Assembly (NCBI RefSeq): GCF_012910885.1
Contig: NZ_WTVM01000031.1
Span: 1-33,840 of the forward strand
Source: Azoarcus taiwanensis
GTDB lineage: Bacteria; Pseudomonadota; Gammaproteobacteria; Burkholderiales; Rhodocyclaceae
Direction of reading: 5' to 3'
Length of the DNA: 33,840 nt
Part shown: piece by piece, positions 10,714-21,864 of the stretch
How the letters are laid out: each line of letters starts with the position of its first letter
Numbering within the stretch: position 1 is the stretch's first letter
Position numbers and translations under genes: made by a program
The notes under the pieces: model-generated
What the model saw: the letters and a program-made list of their open reading frames with translations, nothing else
What the model was told of the DNA's origin: nothing
The model's database searches: none

Positions 10714-11780
10714 GCTTGCACGCCTCCGGCCAGATTCTCACAGACCTCGGCAACCGTCAGTGCCGCCTCCGCGCGGGCGAGTTTGCGCGCGCGCTGCGCC
10801 ATCGCCGTCAGCGCCGATCGATCCAGCGTGGCTAGCAGGTCGGCCAGGCGAGCGGGGTCGAGCTCGGTTTGTGGAATCAGCATGGCTGCGCCCTGCTCCG
10901 ACAGGAACCGGGCGTTCACGGTCTGGTGATCATCGACTGCATGGGGAAACGGCACCAGGATGCTCGCCACGCCCACCGCCGCCAGTTCCGCTACCGTGAG
11001 TGCGCCGGAACGGCAAATGACCAGATCGGCCTGGGCGTAACGCGCAGCCATGTCCTCGATGAAGGGGAGCAACTCGCCGTCCACGCCGGCTTTTGCGTAG
11101 GCCGCACGCAAAGCGTCTATCTGCTTTGCGCCCGCCTGATGGGTGACCACCGGGCGATGCGCTTCGGGCATTCGTGCCAACGCCGCAGGTACCACCTCGT
11201 TCAACGCCGTGGCACCGAGACTTCCCCCGACGACCAGCAACCGAAGCGGTCCGCTCCGCTCGGCGTACCTGAGCTCTGGTGCCGCCACCGCCGCGATCTC
11301 TGCTCGTACCGGATTGCCTACCCACCGCGCCTTGGGCAACGCATCGGGGAACCCGGTCAGGACGCGGTCGGCAACACCAGCCAATACCTTGTTGGCCAGG
11401 CCGGCAATCGCATTTTGCTCGTGTAACACGAGCGGTCGCCCCAACAACGCCGCCATCATGCCACCGGGGAAGGTCACGTAACCGCCCATCCCCAGCACCA
11501 CGTCCGGACGAATCCGGCGCAGCGCACCCAGCGCCTGCCAGAAGCCGCGCAGCAGATTCAGCGGCAGCATGAGCTTGCGCAGCAAGCCCTTGCCACGCAA
11601 CGCACCGAAACGAATCCAGGCGGTTTCATACCCGCGCTCGGGCACCAGCCGACCCTCCATTCCGTCGGCGTTGCCCATCCAGACGATGCGCCAGCCTCGT
11701 TCGCGCAGCGCTTCCGCGACCGCGATCCCCGGGAAGATGTGGCCACCCGTACCACCCGCCATGACGAGGAGAGTCTTCAT
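10710..11780 (-). CDS. murG: MurG, lipid II-forming GlcNAc transferase
   Basis: Membrane-associated glycosyltransferase that converts lipid I to lipid II using UDP-GlcNAc. 356 residues (E. coli 355) from ATG 11780. G-loop 1 [12 protein letters not shown] is at 7-18, G-loop 2 is [13 protein letters not shown], and the UDP-GlcNAc site is [11 protein letters not shown] with [15 protein letters not shown] hydrophobic patch near [11 protein letters not shown] fits membrane contact. Upstream in-frame codons add 13 residues inside ftsW and are not MurG-like; GGGGAGGG precedes the chosen ATG. Its ATG shares one base with the ftsW stop (TGATG). Confidence 0.97.
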   Translation of the reverse strand: MKTLLVMAGGTGGHIFPGIAVAEALRERGWRIVWMGNADGMEGRLVPERGYETAWIRFGALRGKGLLRKLMLPLNLLRGFWQALGALRRIRPDVVLGMGGYVTFPGGMMAALLGRPLVLHEQNAIAGLANKVLAGVADRVLTGFPDALPKARWVGNPVRAEIAAVAAPELRYAERSGPLRLLVVGGSLGATALNEVVPAALARMPEAHRPVVTHQAGAKQIDALRAAYAKAGVDGELLPFIEDMAARYAQADLVICRSGALTVAELAAVGVASILVPFPHAVDDHQTVNARFLSEQGAAMLIPQTELDPARLADLLATLDRSALTAMAQRARKLARAEAALTVAEVCENLAGGVQA

Positions 11781-13012
11781 CACGCTCGCCCTCCCCTGCG
11801 GATCTGGCGGTTCTCCCAATCAACCCGGAGCAGGATCGCCAGCGCCAGGCAGTTGGCCACCAGGGCCGAACCACCAAAGCTCATCAACGGCAAGGTGAGG
11901 CCTTTGGTCGGCAGCAGGCCCATGTTCACACCCATGTTGATGAAAGACTGCACACCGAACCACAGCCCGACACCCATCGCGACCAGACCCGAGAAGTAGC
12001 GCTCGAAATTGATCGCGTCGCGTCCGATGGAGAAAGCGCGATGCACGAGGATCGCGAAAAGAACGATGATGCTGACCACGCCTACGAAGCCGAGCTCCTC
12101 CGCGATCACTGCGAGCAGGAAGTCGGTATGGGCTTCTGGGAGGTAGAAGAGTTTCTCGACGCTACCACCAAGCCCTACGCCGAACCACTCACCGCGACCG
12201 AAGGCGATCAGCGAGTGCGACAACTGGTATCCGCGACCGAAGGGGTCTTGCCAGGGGTCAAGAAATCCGAGCATGCGCTCCAGGCGATAGGGCGAGATCA
12301 TGATCAGCGCGACGAACCCGAAAACCGCGAGGGTCGCGAGAACTGCGAACACACGCAGATTGATCCCGCCAAGAAACAGCACGCCAAAGGCGATCACACT
12401 GATGACGACGAAGGCGCCGAAGTCGGGCTGCATCAACAGCAGGAAGCCGGCAGACAGGATGACACCTGCCATTGGCAGCACGCCACGCCGAAAACTGCCC
12501 ATGTCCGGAAGCTTGCGCACTGTGTAGTCGGCGGCATACAGCACCGCGAACACCTTCATCAGCTCGGAGGGCTGGAGCGTGACGGGGCCGAGTGGGATCC
12601 AGCGTTGGGCCCCGTTCACCTCCCGTCCGACGCCCGGGATCAGCACCAGCACAAGCAGAGCAATGCCGAGAAGGAACAGCCAGGGCGCGAACTGCTGCCA
12701 CTGCCGCATCGTGAACTGGAACGCAAGCAGTCCGCCGGCCACCCCGACGCCGAGAAACAAAGCCTGACGCGCGAGAAAATAATGTGACTGAAAACCGGTG
12801 AAACGGCTGCCCTCGGCGATCGCGATCGATGCGGAGTACACCATCACCATGCCGATGAGCAGCAACGCGATGGCCGACCACATCAACAACGGGTCGAGCT
12901 CGCGTGTGATCTGAGCCGGATTCATCAAGCGATTGACGACCCGGCTGGTTTCGGCGCGGGTATCCTTTGGGCGCTGTGCGAACAGAGAGGCGAACGGGGC
13001 GGTCAACTTCAT
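11780..13012 (-). CDS. ftsW: FtsW, SEDS septal glycan polymerase
   Basis: Polytopic SEDS protein that polymerises lipid II at the septum with FtsI. 410 residues, with about ten hydrophobic helices beginning at [19 protein letters not shown]. The conserved periplasmic loop [13 protein letters not shown]...[18 protein letters not shown] holds the signature and a family-essential Asp. The family C-terminal motif is [24 protein letters not shown]. The cytoplasmic N-terminus is about 45 residues. It overlaps murD by 4 bp and murG by 1 bp. Neighbouring ftsI encodes its transpeptidase partner. Confidence 0.97.
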   Translation of the reverse strand: MKLTAPFASLFAQRPKDTRAETSRVVNRLMNPAQITRELDPLLMWSAIALLLIGMVMVYSASIAIAEGSRFTGFQSHYFLARQALFLGVGVAGGLLAFQFTMRQWQQFAPWLFLLGIALLVLVLIPGVGREVNGAQRWIPLGPVTLQPSELMKVFAVLYAADYTVRKLPDMGSFRRGVLPMAGVILSAGFLLLMQPDFGAFVVISVIAFGVLFLGGINLRVFAVLATLAVFGFVALIMISPYRLERMLGFLDPWQDPFGRGYQLSHSLIAFGRGEWFGVGLGGSVEKLFYLPEAHTDFLLAVIAEELGFVGVVSIIVLFAILVHRAFSIGRDAINFERYFSGLVAMGVGLWFGVQSFINMGVNMGLLPTKGLTLPLMSFGGSALVANCLALAILLRVDWENRQIRRGGRA

Positions 13013-14406
13013 GCCGGACTCACCTCCGCAAGCTGCAGCACCGCGTCAACGAACTGGCGGCCGCGATCCGCGTAGTTGCGAAACATATCGAGACTGGCGC
13101 AGGCGGGTGACAGCAACACCGCATCGCCTGGCTGTGCCAGTCTGTCAGCCTCGCACACCGCGAGTTGCAGGGTTTCGCTCCGACAGACCGGCAAACCGAG
13201 CCCGGCCAGGGCATCGGCGATTCGCGGCGCGTCACGACCGATGAGTACCACCGCGCGGCCATGACGACTGAGCGGTTCGCGCAAAGGCGCAAAATCCTGC
13301 CCTTTGCCGTCGCCGCCCGCAATCAAAACTGCGGCACTATCCAAGCCTTCGAGGGCTGCGACAGTGGCGCCGACGTTGGTTCCCTTGGAGTCGTTGTAAA
13401 AGCACACCCCGTCACGCCGGCGCGCGACCAGTTCCATCCGGTGCGGCAGCCCGGTGAAGCGTGCCAGCGCTTCGAGCATCGGCACGACCGGACGACCAAT
13501 CGCACTGCCCAGCGCGAGTGCGGCGAGCGCGTTCATCGCATTGTGGCGGCCCGCGAGTTTCATCAGGCTGGAATCGAGCAGCGTCTGCTGACCTCGCGTG
13601 AGCCAGGTCACGCCGGCGTCAACCTGCAGTCCGAAGTCGTTGTCACCGCTCGGGCAGTCGGCGCCAAACCAGATCGCGTCACGACCCGCGACATGCATGC
13701 CGGCGACGAGAAGATCGTTGCGGTTGAGGACCTGGACACCGTTTCCGGCAAAGATGCGGGCCTTGATTCGCGCGTAGTTCGCCATATCGCCGTGCCGGTC
13801 GAGATGGTCGTCACTCAGGTTGAGAACCGTCGCTGCATCCGGCTCCAGCCCCTCCATGCTCTCGAGTTGGAAGCTGGAGAGCTCCAGCACCCAACACTCC
13901 GGCAGGGCGCGGTCCTCTTCGATGCGCTCGAGCAGCACATCCAGCGCGGCCGGACTGATGTTGCCGGCTGCGACCGTATCGAGCCCGGTCGCCGCGATCA
14001 GTGCCGCGGTCAGTGCGGTGGTCGTGGTCTTGCCGTTGGTCCCTGTGATCGCTACCACCTTCGTGGCTTGGCGCGCGTTGAGGGCCTCGAGCGCGTCCGC
14101 GAACAAGCCCATCTCGCCTACCACCGCGACACCACGCTCGCGGGCCGACCTGAGCAAGGGGGCATTGAAGTCAAGACCAGGGCTGACCGCGACGAGCGCA
14201 ACGCCCTCGAGGAGACCGATGGCGAACTCGCCGAGCACCACTTCGGCCTCGGGCAGGCGGGTGCGCAACACGTCGAGCGCCGGCGGCGACGTGCGGCTGT
14301 CGGCGACACGCAGCCGGGCACCGGCGTGCGCGCACCAACGCGCCATGGCCAGGCCGGATTGACCCAGTCCAAGCACCAGCACGAGGGTTCCGGTGAGCTT
14401 GTTCAT
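13009..14406 (-). CDS. murD: MurD, UDP-MurNAc-L-Ala--D-glutamate ligase
   Basis: Cytosolic ligase adding D-Glu to UDP-MurNAc-L-Ala. 465 residues. It has N-terminal [27 protein letters not shown]-loop [11 protein letters not shown] (120-130), [21 protein letters not shown], and the C-terminal [11 protein letters not shown] and [10 protein letters not shown] motifs typical of MurD. It overlaps mraY and ftsW by 4 bp each. No unusual feature. Confidence 0.98.
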   Translation of the reverse strand: MNKLTGTLVLVLGLGQSGLAMARWCAHAGARLRVADSRTSPPALDVLRTRLPEAEVVLGEFAIGLLEGVALVAVSPGLDFNAPLLRSARERGVAVVGEMGLFADALEALNARQATKVVAITGTNGKTTTTALTAALIAATGLDTVAAGNISPAALDVLLERIEEDRALPECWVLELSSFQLESMEGLEPDAATVLNLSDDHLDRHGDMANYARIKARIFAGNGVQVLNRNDLLVAGMHVAGRDAIWFGADCPSGDNDFGLQVDAGVTWLTRGQQTLLDSSLMKLAGRHNAMNALAALALGSAIGRPVVPMLEALARFTGLPHRMELVARRRDGVCFYNDSKGTNVGATVAALEGLDSAAVLIAGGDGKGQDFAPLREPLSRHGRAVVLIGRDAPRIADALAGLGLPVCRSETLQLAVCEADRLAQPGDAVLLSPACASLDMFRNYADRGRQFVDAVLQLAEVSPA

Positions 14407-15491
14407 CTGAGCTTGAGGGTGGACAGCCCGAACAGGACGAGCATGATAGTGATGATCCAGAAGCGGACAACCACCTGGGTTTCCTTCCAGCCACCGAGTT
14501 CATAGTGATGATGCAACGGCGCCATGCGGAAGATGCGCTTGCCGCCGGTCGCGCGGAAATAGAGCACCTGGGCCATCACCGAGAGGGTCTCGGCGACGAA
14601 CAGACCGCCCATGATGAAGAGAACGATCTCCTGGCGGACCACCACGGCGATGATGCCGAGCGCCGCGCCCAGTGCGAGCGCGCCGACGTCGCCCATGAAG
14701 ACTTCCGCCGGGTAGACGTTAAACCACAGGAAACCGAGACCGGCACCACAGATGGCGCCGCAGAATACCGCCAGTTCCCCGGCGCCCGCGATGTAGGGCA
14801 CCCCGAGATAGTTCGCGAAGCCAGCGTGCCCCGCGACATAGGCGAAGATCGCGAGCGCGCCGGCAACCATGACCGTGGGCATGATCGCCAGGCCGTCGAG
14901 ACCGTCGGTGAGGTTCACCGCGTGGCTTGTGCCGTTGATGACGAAATAGGTCAGAGCGACGAAACCGGCCAGCCCGAGTGGAATCGCCACTTCCTTGAAG
15001 AAGGGCACGATGAGTTCGGTCTGCGCCGGCTCGGTAGCGGTGAGCCCCAGGAACAAGGCGGCCGCGAGCGCGATCAGCGAGGTCCACAGATACTTCCAGC
15101 GGCTGGGCAAGCCCTTGGGATCGCGATGGACGACCTTACGCCAGTCGTCCACCCAGCCAACCGCGCCGAAGCCCAGGGTAACCAGCAGCGTCGCCCAGAC
15201 ATAGTGGTTGCGCAGATCGCCCCAGAGCAGCACCGTTGAGCCAATGGCGATCAGGATCAGAGCGCCACCCATGGTGGGTGTACCCGCCTTGGTGAGATGA
15301 GACTTGGGGCCGTCGTCACGCACCGCCTGTCCGATCTTCTTCGTCGTCAGCCAGCGGATCACCGCTGGGCCGAAGATGAACGAGATGACCAGCGCGGTCA
15401 TCGCCGCGAGGACGGTGCGCAACGTGATGTAGCCGAAGACGTTGAACGCGCGGATGTCCTGACCAAGCCAGAGCGCCAGTTCAAGAAGCAT
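14403..15491 (-). CDS. mraY: MraY, phospho-MurNAc-pentapeptide transferase
   Basis: Integral membrane enzyme that moves phospho-MurNAc-pentapeptide onto undecaprenyl phosphate, giving lipid I. From ATG 15491 it has 362 residues (E. coli 360) and opens [20 protein letters not shown], as in relatives. Motifs: [20 protein letters not shown] (58-76), the GWVDDWRK aspartates (115-116), [10 protein letters not shown] (193-202) and the [11 protein letters not shown] histidine cluster. About ten transmembrane helices. An in-frame ATG at 15521 would add ten residues inside murF; AGGGGG 5 nt before 15491 supports the shorter form. It overlaps murF by 11 bp. Confidence 0.97.
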   Translation of the reverse strand: MLLELALWLGQDIRAFNVFGYITLRTVLAAMTALVISFIFGPAVIRWLTTKKIGQAVRDDGPKSHLTKAGTPTMGGALILIAIGSTVLLWGDLRNHYVWATLLVTLGFGAVGWVDDWRKVVHRDPKGLPSRWKYLWTSLIALAAALFLGLTATEPAQTELIVPFFKEVAIPLGLAGFVALTYFVINGTSHAVNLTDGLDGLAIMPTVMVAGALAIFAYVAGHAGFANYLGVPYIAGAGELAVFCGAICGAGLGFLWFNVYPAEVFMGDVGALALGAALGIIAVVVRQEIVLFIMGGLFVAETLSVMAQVLYFRATGGKRIFRMAPLHHHYELGGWKETQVVVRFWIITIMLVLFGLSTLKLR

Positions 15492-16893
15492 GGGAACCCC
15501 CTGTGTTCGAAGGGGCGTCATTGTGCACCGCAGAAAGGGCAGCGACCACTCTTTCCATGCGCATGAATCGCGACCCCTTCACCAGCACCACGGTGTCCTC
15601 ATCCAGTTGCGGACGGACCGCTTTGATCAGGGCGTCCACCGTGCGGAAGTGATGCCCCCCGTCACCGAAGTTTCGTGCCGCGACTGCACTCATGTCACCG
15701 AGCGCGAAGAGTGCATCCACACCCTTACTCTTCGCATAGCCGCCGATCTCGTCGTGCAGTTGTGCGCTGGAGCGGCCGATCTCGCCCATGTCACCCAGCA
15801 CCAGAATCTTGCGCCCAGCCGTCGAGGCAAGCACATCGATGGCCGCGCGGACCGAATCAGGGTTGGCGTTATAGCTGTCATCGACCAGCGTGCAGCCTTC
15901 AACCCCCGGTCCGTACTGCAGCCGCCCCCTCGTCCCCGAGAAGCCGCGCAGCCCAGCAATCACTGCGTCGATCGAAGCCCCCGCAGCGATGCAGGCTGCG
16001 GTTGCGGCGAGTGCGTTGCGCGCATTGTGTTCCCCGGGCACGTTGAGCTCGAGCTCAATATCACCTCCCGGCGTCTTAACGTTGATCAGCGAACCTAGCC
16101 CGTGGGCAGTGTAACGACCGCAGACATCGGCCGGCGAGGATAGACCGAATGTCACCTGCCTTCGTCCAGCGTTGAGCTGACGCCAATAGTCGGCGTGAGG
16201 ATCATCGGCGTTGATGATGGCGACACCATCGGCCCCCAAGCCGGCATAGATGCAGCCTTTCTCTCGGGCGATTTCTGCAATGCTGCCGACGCCTTGCAGA
16301 TGAGCGCGCTGGGCATTGGTGACGACCGCCACAGTGGGGCAGGCAAGGCCGGTCAGGTAAGCAATCTCGCCCGGCCGGTTCATGCCCATCTCGATCACCG
16401 CCGCCCGATGCCCGGCGTTCAGGCCAAGCAAGGTCAGAGGCAGACCGATGTCGTTGTTGAAGTTACCGCTGGTGGCCAGCACAGCGTCCTCGACCACACC
16501 TTCCAGACGATGTTGGGCGCGCATGATGGCTGCGCACATCTCCTTGACTGTAGTCTTCCCGTTGCTGCCGGTCACGCCGATCAACGGCAGGGTGAACCCG
16601 CCTCGCCAGTGCGCGGCGAGCGCCCCAAGGCCGGCCCGAGTATCGGCGACGACAAGCAGCGGAATCGGGCAGGCCGGTGCGCTCGACGCCCAGGTCGAAT
16701 CGACCATCGCCGCTGCCGCGCCCTCGTTCGCAGCTGCAATGACGAAATCGTGACCGTCGAAATTCTCGCCGCGCAGGGCGACGAACAAAGCTTGTCGCGG
16801 CAGGTGCCGGCTGTCGGTACCGACCGACTCGAAAACCGCATCGCCAACGGTGCGACCTCCAATAGCGGCTGCGGCCAGGTTCAGCGTCATCAT
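15481..16893 (-). CDS. murF: MurF, D-Ala-D-Ala adding ligase
   Basis: Adds D-Ala-D-Ala to UDP-MurNAc-tripeptide, completing the soluble precursor. 470 residues. It has [23 protein letters not shown]-loop [14 protein letters not shown] (106-119), [39 protein letters not shown] and LGDMGEIG, all MurF-specific. Two ATG codons are in tandem at the start; the first overlaps the murE stop by 4 bp. It uses the Ddl product made further down the same cluster. Confidence 0.98.
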   Translation of the reverse strand: MMTLNLAAAAIGGRTVGDAVFESVGTDSRHLPRQALFVALRGENFDGHDFVIAAANEGAAAAMVDSTWASSAPACPIPLLVVADTRAGLGALAAHWRGGFTLPLIGVTGSNGKTTVKEMCAAIMRAQHRLEGVVEDAVLATSGNFNNDIGLPLTLLGLNAGHRAAVIEMGMNRPGEIAYLTGLACPTVAVVTNAQRAHLQGVGSIAEIAREKGCIYAGLGADGVAIINADDPHADYWRQLNAGRRQVTFGLSSPADVCGRYTAHGLGSLINVKTPGGDIELELNVPGEHNARNALAATAACIAAGASIDAVIAGLRGFSGTRGRLQYGPGVEGCTLVDDSYNANPDSVRAAIDVLASTAGRKILVLGDMGEIGRSSAQLHDEIGGYAKSKGVDALFALGDMSAVAARNFGDGGHHFRTVDALIKAVRPQLDEDTVVLVKGSRFMRMERVVAALSAVHNDAPSNTGGSHAS

Positions 16894-18398
16894 GCGGCGC
16901 TTCCTCTCACGCTGGACCAGAGGCGCAGGGCAGCAGCGGCATGTTCCGCATCCGAGAAAGGCACGCGCCGCCCCAGCACTTCCTGGTAGGTTTCATGTCC
17001 CTTGCCGGCAAGCACGACGACATCGTCGGCATCGGCATCGGCGATCGCACGGGCGATGGCATCCGCGCGGTCGATGATCGCGTCGGCATCACGCCCCGCT
17101 CCCGCCCGCACTGCCTCAATGATGGCGAGCGGATCTTCGCTGCGCGGGTTGTCGCTGGTAACCACAACCCGGTCGGCACGCTGCCGTACGACCTCGCCCA
17201 TCAGCGGCCGTTTCCCGGGATCCCGGTCACCGCCGCAACCGAATACGCAAACCAGAGCGCCGCCTCGGGAGGACGCAGTCTCCCGGCAAGTCTCGAGGAG
17301 TTTCGCCAAGGCGTCCGGTGAGTGGGCGTAGTCGACAACGACCAAAGGCTCGCCCACACCTCCGAACAACTGCATCCGCCCGAGCGGTGGCTCGAGACGT
17401 GAGGCTGCAGCCAACGCTTCCTCGAAGGCCACGCCGCGCGCAAGCAGCACACCAACCACCGCCAGAAGATTGTGTGCGTTGAACCGACCGACGACCCGGG
17501 CACGCAGATCCCCTTCCATGCCGCGCCAATGCACGAGCAAATGCATGCCGAACGCGGAAGAGGGAATCTGACGTGCGGAAAGGGTCTCACCACCCAGCCG
17601 TTGACCCGTTTCGGGATCCTGCAGCATGCAGGCGGTCACCTCGACACCTGCACGTCGGGCGCGGTCCACAAGCTCGAGGCCAAAGGGATCGTCTGCATTG
17701 ATGACCGCATACCGGAGCCCGGGGAAGTCGAACAGACGCGCCTTGGCAGCGGCATAGGCGTCCATATCACCATGGTAATCAAGGTGGTCACGGCTCAAGT
17801 TGGTGAACACCGCGGCATCAAAAGCGACACCGTTGACGCGCCCCTGTTCAAGGCCGATGGAAGACACCTCCATCGCAACCCCGCGCGCGCCTTCATCGGC
17901 GAATCGACGCAGGCTTCTGTGCAGTGCCAGCACGTCCGGCGTCGTGTTCACCGTCTCGAAGACTTCGCCCGGATAGCCGGAACCGAGCGTTCCAATGACA
18001 CCACAACGCTCGCCAAGCAAGCCGGATGCGGCTGCGATCCATTGGCTTACGGTAGTCTTGCCGTTTGTCCCGGTGACGCCGGTCATCCACAGCGACTCCG
18101 AAGGCTTGTCGTAGAGTGCATGCGCGACAAAACCAGCCAGGTCGCGCAAACCAGTCACGCCGATCGCCGGCACGCCAGCGGCGCGAAGCTCAAAACCATC
18201 GCCGTTCTCATACAGCACAGCCGTGGCGCCGCGTGCAATCGCAGCTTCGACATACTTTCGTCCGTCAGAAGCGAAACCCGGCCACGCCGCGAACACGTCG
18301 CCGCTGCCGATGGTGCGCGAATCACAGCTGATGCCGGCGGCGACCACGCCACGCGCACGCAGGGTTTCGATGAGTTCCAGCGCAAGTCGGGCGCTCAT
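16890..18398 (-). CDS. murE: MurE, UDP-MurNAc-L-Ala-D-Glu--meso-DAP ligase
   Basis: Adds the third stem residue. 502 residues. P-loop [10 protein letters not shown] is at 107-116. The carbamylated lysine is in AAAKARLF (Lys219), with TNLSRDHLDYHGDM before it, and VVDYAHSPDAL and FGCGGDRDPGKRPLM after it. The DNPR motif at 416-419 in TSDNPRSEDPL is diagnostic for meso-diaminopimelate rather than lysine, so the wall is the usual Gram-negative A1-gamma type. This agrees with Mpl in the same window. 4-bp overlaps with ftsI and murF. Confidence 0.98.
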   Translation of the reverse strand: MSARLALELIETLRARGVVAAGISCDSRTIGSGDVFAAWPGFASDGRKYVEAAIARGATAVLYENGDGFELRAAGVPAIGVTGLRDLAGFVAHALYDKPSESLWMTGVTGTNGKTTVSQWIAAASGLLGERCGVIGTLGSGYPGEVFETVNTTPDVLALHRSLRRFADEGARGVAMEVSSIGLEQGRVNGVAFDAAVFTNLSRDHLDYHGDMDAYAAAKARLFDFPGLRYAVINADDPFGLELVDRARRAGVEVTACMLQDPETGQRLGGETLSARQIPSSAFGMHLLVHWRGMEGDLRARVVGRFNAHNLLAVVGVLLARGVAFEEALAAASRLEPPLGRMQLFGGVGEPLVVVDYAHSPDALAKLLETCRETASSRGGALVCVFGCGGDRDPGKRPLMGEVVRQRADRVVVTSDNPRSEDPLAIIEAVRAGAGRDADAIIDRADAIARAIADADADDVVVLAGKGHETYQEVLGRRVPFSDAEHAAAALRLWSSVRGSAA

Positions 18399-20155
18399 AG
18401 GTTCCCCCTCACCACAACCGGCTTGGCACCACCCTGGCCCGCAAAATGCAACGGCGCGAGCGGGGCATCCGGCGCGACCCCCAGGGTGCGCAATGCTCCT
18501 TCTGTGATTCGCGCGAACACGGGCGCAGCGACCGCACCGCCGAAGTGCTGTCCGGCACTGGGCTCGTCAATCATTACCGCAATGATCAGACGCGGGTTGG
18601 AAACCGGGGCAAAGCCAACGAAGGACGAGATGTACTTGTCCGTATATTGCCCGCCCGCGAGCTTGTGCGCGGTTCCGGTCTTGCCGGCAACCCGATAGCC
18701 CGCGACACGTGCGCGGCCGCCTGTGCCATCGGGCCCGGTGGCCTCTTCGAGCATTTCGCGCAGAGCCTGCGCGCTCTCCGGCGAGAATACCCGGCGCAGG
18801 GGCTGGGGCGGTGCGTCGAGCCGTGTCAGCGACAGGGGCAACAATTCGCCGTCGCGGGTGAACACGGTGTAAGCCCGCGCCATGTGCATCAAGGTGCTCG
18901 ACAGACCGTAGCCATAGGACATCGTTGCCTGTTCGATGGGGCGCCAGCTACGTGCCGGGCGCAGCCGGCCCCCCGCCTCACCCGGGAATCCCAGGCTCAG
19001 AGGCGTGCCGATGCCGAGCGCGTCGAACATCCGCCACATCTCTTCCGGCTCGAACTGCATTGCCATCTTCACAGTACCGACGTTGGACGAGGTTTTGACC
19101 ACGCTGGCAACGGTCATTGGTCCTCGCGGACGACGGACATCCGAGATCGTCGCCCGGCCCATGGTCATCCGTCCATTGCCGACGTCGATCAAGGTGTCGG
19201 CACGCACCTTGCCGTGGTCCAGCGCCAGCGCGGCGATGAAGGGTTTCATCATCGAGCCCGGCTCAAAGACGTCTGTGAGGGCACGATTGCGCAGTTGCGC
19301 GCCGCTGAGGTTGTTGCGGTTGTTCGGATTGAAGGTCGGCGCATTGACGAGCGCCAGAATCTCGCCGGTACGCGCGTCCAGCACAACGACGCTACCCGCG
19401 TAGGCCTTGTGCTTCTCAACAGCCTCGCGCAAGGCCGAGTAGGCGAGGAACTGAATCTTCTTGTCGATGGACAGCACCAGATCCTGGCCATCCTGCGGCA
19501 AGCGGATCGACTCGACATCCTCGATGATCTGCCCGCGGCGGTCGCGGATCACCCTACGAGAACCCGGGCGTCCCTTCAACTCCTGATCGAAGGCGAGTTC
19601 GACACCTTCCTGGCCCCGGTCGTCGACGCTCGTGAAACCGAGTACATGCGCGGTGACATCTCCACCCGGATAGTAACGACGATACTCTTGCTGCTGATGA
19701 ATGCCCGGCAGCCTGAGGTCCGCAATCTGACGCGCCAGCTCAGGTGGCACCTGGCGCCGAAGGAACACGAAATCGCGTTCGCTGGTGAGTCTCGCGTTCA
19801 GGGTCTGCACATCGGTTTCGAGCAGAGCGGCGAGCTGCCGGGTGTCCGCGGGTGACAGCATGGCATCGGAGGGGATCGCCCAGATCGAACGCACCGGCGT
19901 ACTGACCGCCAGAACGTCTCCATTGCGGTCCGCGATGCGGCCACGAGTGGCCGGCACCGGTATTACTCGCGAATAGCGGGACTCGCCCTGCGCTTGCAGG
20001 AACTCATTGTTGAAACCCTGAAGATAGGCCGCTCGCCCGGCCAAAGCGAGTGAACCGGCAAGCAGGCACAGCAGAATGACGCGCGGCCGCCATGCCGGCA
20101 GACCCTGCTCAAGCAAGGGGTTGTGATTGAAGGTTACTGGCCGCTGGCTCTTCAC
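18395..20155 (-). CDS. ftsI: FtsI (PBP3), septal peptidoglycan transpeptidase
   Basis: Class B penicillin-binding protein that cross-links septal murein. 586 residues. A short cytoplasmic tail precedes one transmembrane helix at about 25-45. The pedestal domain starts at RYSRVIPVPATRGRIADRNG. The transpeptidase motifs are SMMK (nucleophile Ser301), SSN (356-358) and KTGT (492-495). It partners with FtsW and follows ftsL, with which it overlaps by 4 bp; it also overlaps murE by 4 bp. The start at 20155 gives the expected N-terminus. Confidence 0.98.
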   Translation of the reverse strand: MKSQRPVTFNHNPLLEQGLPAWRPRVILLCLLAGSLALAGRAAYLQGFNNEFLQAQGESRYSRVIPVPATRGRIADRNGDVLAVSTPVRSIWAIPSDAMLSPADTRQLAALLETDVQTLNARLTSERDFVFLRRQVPPELARQIADLRLPGIHQQQEYRRYYPGGDVTAHVLGFTSVDDRGQEGVELAFDQELKGRPGSRRVIRDRRGQIIEDVESIRLPQDGQDLVLSIDKKIQFLAYSALREAVEKHKAYAGSVVVLDARTGEILALVNAPTFNPNNRNNLSGAQLRNRALTDVFEPGSMMKPFIAALALDHGKVRADTLIDVGNGRMTMGRATISDVRRPRGPMTVASVVKTSSNVGTVKMAMQFEPEEMWRMFDALGIGTPLSLGFPGEAGGRLRPARSWRPIEQATMSYGYGLSSTLMHMARAYTVFTRDGELLPLSLTRLDAPPQPLRRVFSPESAQALREMLEEATGPDGTGGRARVAGYRVAGKTGTAHKLAGGQYTDKYISSFVGFAPVSNPRLIIAVMIDEPSAGQHFGGAVAAPVFARITEGALRTLGVAPDAPLAPLHFAGQGGAKPVVVRGNL

Positions 20156-20418
20156 CTTCCATCCTCCACGACGATGATGCTCCCGGAAACCGGCTCGCGC
20201 AGCCCAAGACGCTCACGGGCAGCGGCCTCGACTCGCGACAGCGCCGCCCAGGTGCTCTGCTCGAGCTGCAGCTGCCCCCATTCGATTTCGAGCTGATGGG
20301 CGCGCGCCTGTTCGCGCTCGTACTCGGTGTGGAGTTTGCGCGCCTGATGCTGCGCGGCGACGACGCCCAGCGCGCTCGCCACTGCGACCGACACGAGGAA
20401 GGCGTCGACACGGATCAC
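20152..20418 (-). CDS. ftsL: FtsL, divisome bitopic membrane protein
   Basis: A small structural divisome protein forming the FtsQLB complex. 88 residues. A transmembrane helix lies at about 5-22 ([18 protein letters not shown]). A charged periplasmic coiled-coil follows ([22 protein letters not shown] region) and then the family-typical [18 protein letters not shown] ending. Position between rsmH and ftsI with 4-bp overlaps on both sides makes the call secure despite low sequence conservation. Confidence 0.93.
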   Translation of the reverse strand: MIRVDAFLVSVAVASALGVVAAQHQARKLHTEYEREQARAHQLEIEWGQLQLEQSTWAALSRVEAAARERLGLREPVSGSIIVVEDGR

Positions 20419-21350
20419 GCCGCCTCCCCGACACGCTCGGCAATGCGCAACACCGCGCTGCGCGCACGCGGATTGGCGCGCACCTCTGCCTCTCCCGGTC
20501 GGACCGCCTTGTTCACAAGTCGCAGCCGCGGCCGCGGCAGGTCTGCCGCACGCAGCGGAAGCCGGGCAGGCAACTGTGGCGGCCGCGACTGGTCACGCAT
20601 GAAACGCTTGACGATGCGGTCCTCGAGGGAATGAAAACTGATCACGACCAGGCGCCCCCCGGCGTTGAGCCGATCCACGCCAGCAGGAAGGACTAGCGAC
20701 AACTCCTCGAGTTCCTGATTGATGAAAATCCGTAGAGCCTGAAAGCTGCGCGTCGCCGGATGCTGCCCCGGCTCGCGTGTACGGACCGCTTTTTCCACGA
20801 TAGCGGCAAGTTGTCCAGTGGTTGCAACAACCCCCCCTGTCCGAGCAGCTGCAATCGCCTTTGCAATCGCATGAGCAAACCGTTCTTCCCCATATTCCCG
20901 AAGGACCTCCGTAATATCGGCCACGGATGCATCCGCCAGCCATTCCGCGACCGTTTGCCCACGCGTCGTGTCCATTCGCATGTCCAGCGGCGCATCAAAA
21001 CGAAAACTCATGCCTCGCTCGGCCTCATCGAGCTGCGGCGAGGAAACGCCGAGATCGAGCAACAGACCGTCGATACCTTCCACTCCCAAGCGCGTCAGCG
21101 CCGGGTCCAGCTCGCTGAACGGCTCATGCACGAGAGTCAGCCGTGCGTCACCAATCGCCCGCCCCGCCTCGATCGCTCGTGGATCGCGGTCAAAGGCCAC
21201 GAGCCTACCCGCAGAGCCAAGCGCTGCCAGAATCGCGCGGCTGTGCCCGCCCCGACCAAACGTGCCATCGACGTACACACCGTCCGGCTTGATCGCCAGC
21301 GCCTCGACCGCTTCCGCGAGCAGGACGCTGGTATGGCCCGCTCCGCTCAT
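20415..21350 (-). CDS. rsmH: RsmH, 16S rRNA m4C1402 methyltransferase
   Basis: SAM-dependent methyltransferase for N4 of C1402 in 16S rRNA; RsmI in this same window adds the 2'-O-methyl to the same nucleotide. 311 residues from ATG 21350 (E. coli 313), opening [18 protein letters not shown]. Motif I is [15 protein letters not shown] (27-41). [18 protein letters not shown] and [16 protein letters not shown] are family hallmarks. The frame remains open upstream into mraZ for 49 codons, but the ATGA overlap with the mraZ stop fixes the start. Confidence 0.97.
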   Translation of the reverse strand: MSGAGHTSVLLAEAVEALAIKPDGVYVDGTFGRGGHSRAILAALGSAGRLVAFDRDPRAIEAGRAIGDARLTLVHEPFSELDPALTRLGVEGIDGLLLDLGVSSPQLDEAERGMSFRFDAPLDMRMDTTRGQTVAEWLADASVADITEVLREYGEERFAHAIAKAIAAARTGGVVATTGQLAAIVEKAVRTREPGQHPATRSFQALRIFINQELEELSLVLPAGVDRLNAGGRLVVISFHSLEDRIVKRFMRDQSRPPQLPARLPLRAADLPRPRLRLVNKAVRPGEAEVRANPRARSAVLRIAERVGEAA

Positions 21351-21790
21351 AGTGCGAGGCTCTCGAACCCTGCGGGCAAAGCATCGATATCCAGTTCGAG
21401 CATGGCAGCCTGCTGAGCCTGCCACCCCGCGTCCGACCACAGTTCGAAGTGCGAGCCCTGGCCAACCAACCACAGTTGTTTGTCGAGCCCGGCCCATTGA
21501 CGTAGCGACGGTGCGACCAGCACCCGTCCAGCAGAATCGAGCTCTTCGGTTTGGGCAAAACCCAAAAACAGGCGCTTGATCGTCGCGGTGCGTTGATCAA
21601 GCCCGGGCATCGACGAAATCGTCTTGCTGAGCGGCTCCCAGGCAAGCTGCGGATAAACGAGCAGGCACCGGTGAGGGTGCGCCGTAATGACCAACGGGGC
21701 ACCATCCGGCACAAGCGCGTCGCGATGCCGAGTCGGGATCGCAATGCGACCCTTGGCATCGAGGCTGAGCGCAGTGGCACCCTGGAACAT
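21347..21790 (-). CDS. mraZ: MraZ, transcriptional regulator of the dcw cluster
   Basis: DNA-binding protein of the AbrB-like double swapped-hairpin type that represses its own promoter in E. coli. 147 residues. Two repeats each carry the DxxxR motif: [15 protein letters not shown] near residue 10-25 and [15 protein letters not shown] in the second half. It is the first gene of the division cluster. AGGGGGG (21794-21800) serves as ribosome site. Likely autoregulated through the 10-bp-phased GTGG repeats at 21830-21864, which lie at and just after the promoter. Confidence 0.97.
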   Translation of the reverse strand: MFQGATALSLDAKGRIAIPTRHRDALVPDGAPLVITAHPHRCLLVYPQLAWEPLSKTISSMPGLDQRTATIKRLFLGFAQTEELDSAGRVLVAPSLRQWAGLDKQLWLVGQGSHFELWSDAGWQAQQAAMLELDIDALPAGFESLAL

Positions 21791-21829
21791 TGACCCCCCT
21801 GATCCTTATTCGGTGGCGCACCTCGCAAT

Positions 21830-21864
21830 GACACCACCACCCACTTTTGTCTACTTATCTCCAC
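21830..21864 (-). promoter_or_regulatory. MraZ-box operator array
   Basis: Read on the minus strand, four 5-mers start exactly every 10 bp: GTGGA (21860-21864), GTAGA (21850-21854), GTGGG (21840-21844) and GTGTC (21830-21834). MraZ is known to bind short TGGG-type direct repeats separated by 5 bp. The first repeat overlaps the -10 hexamer, so bound MraZ would block polymerase. The second and fourth copies are degenerate. Confidence 0.75.
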
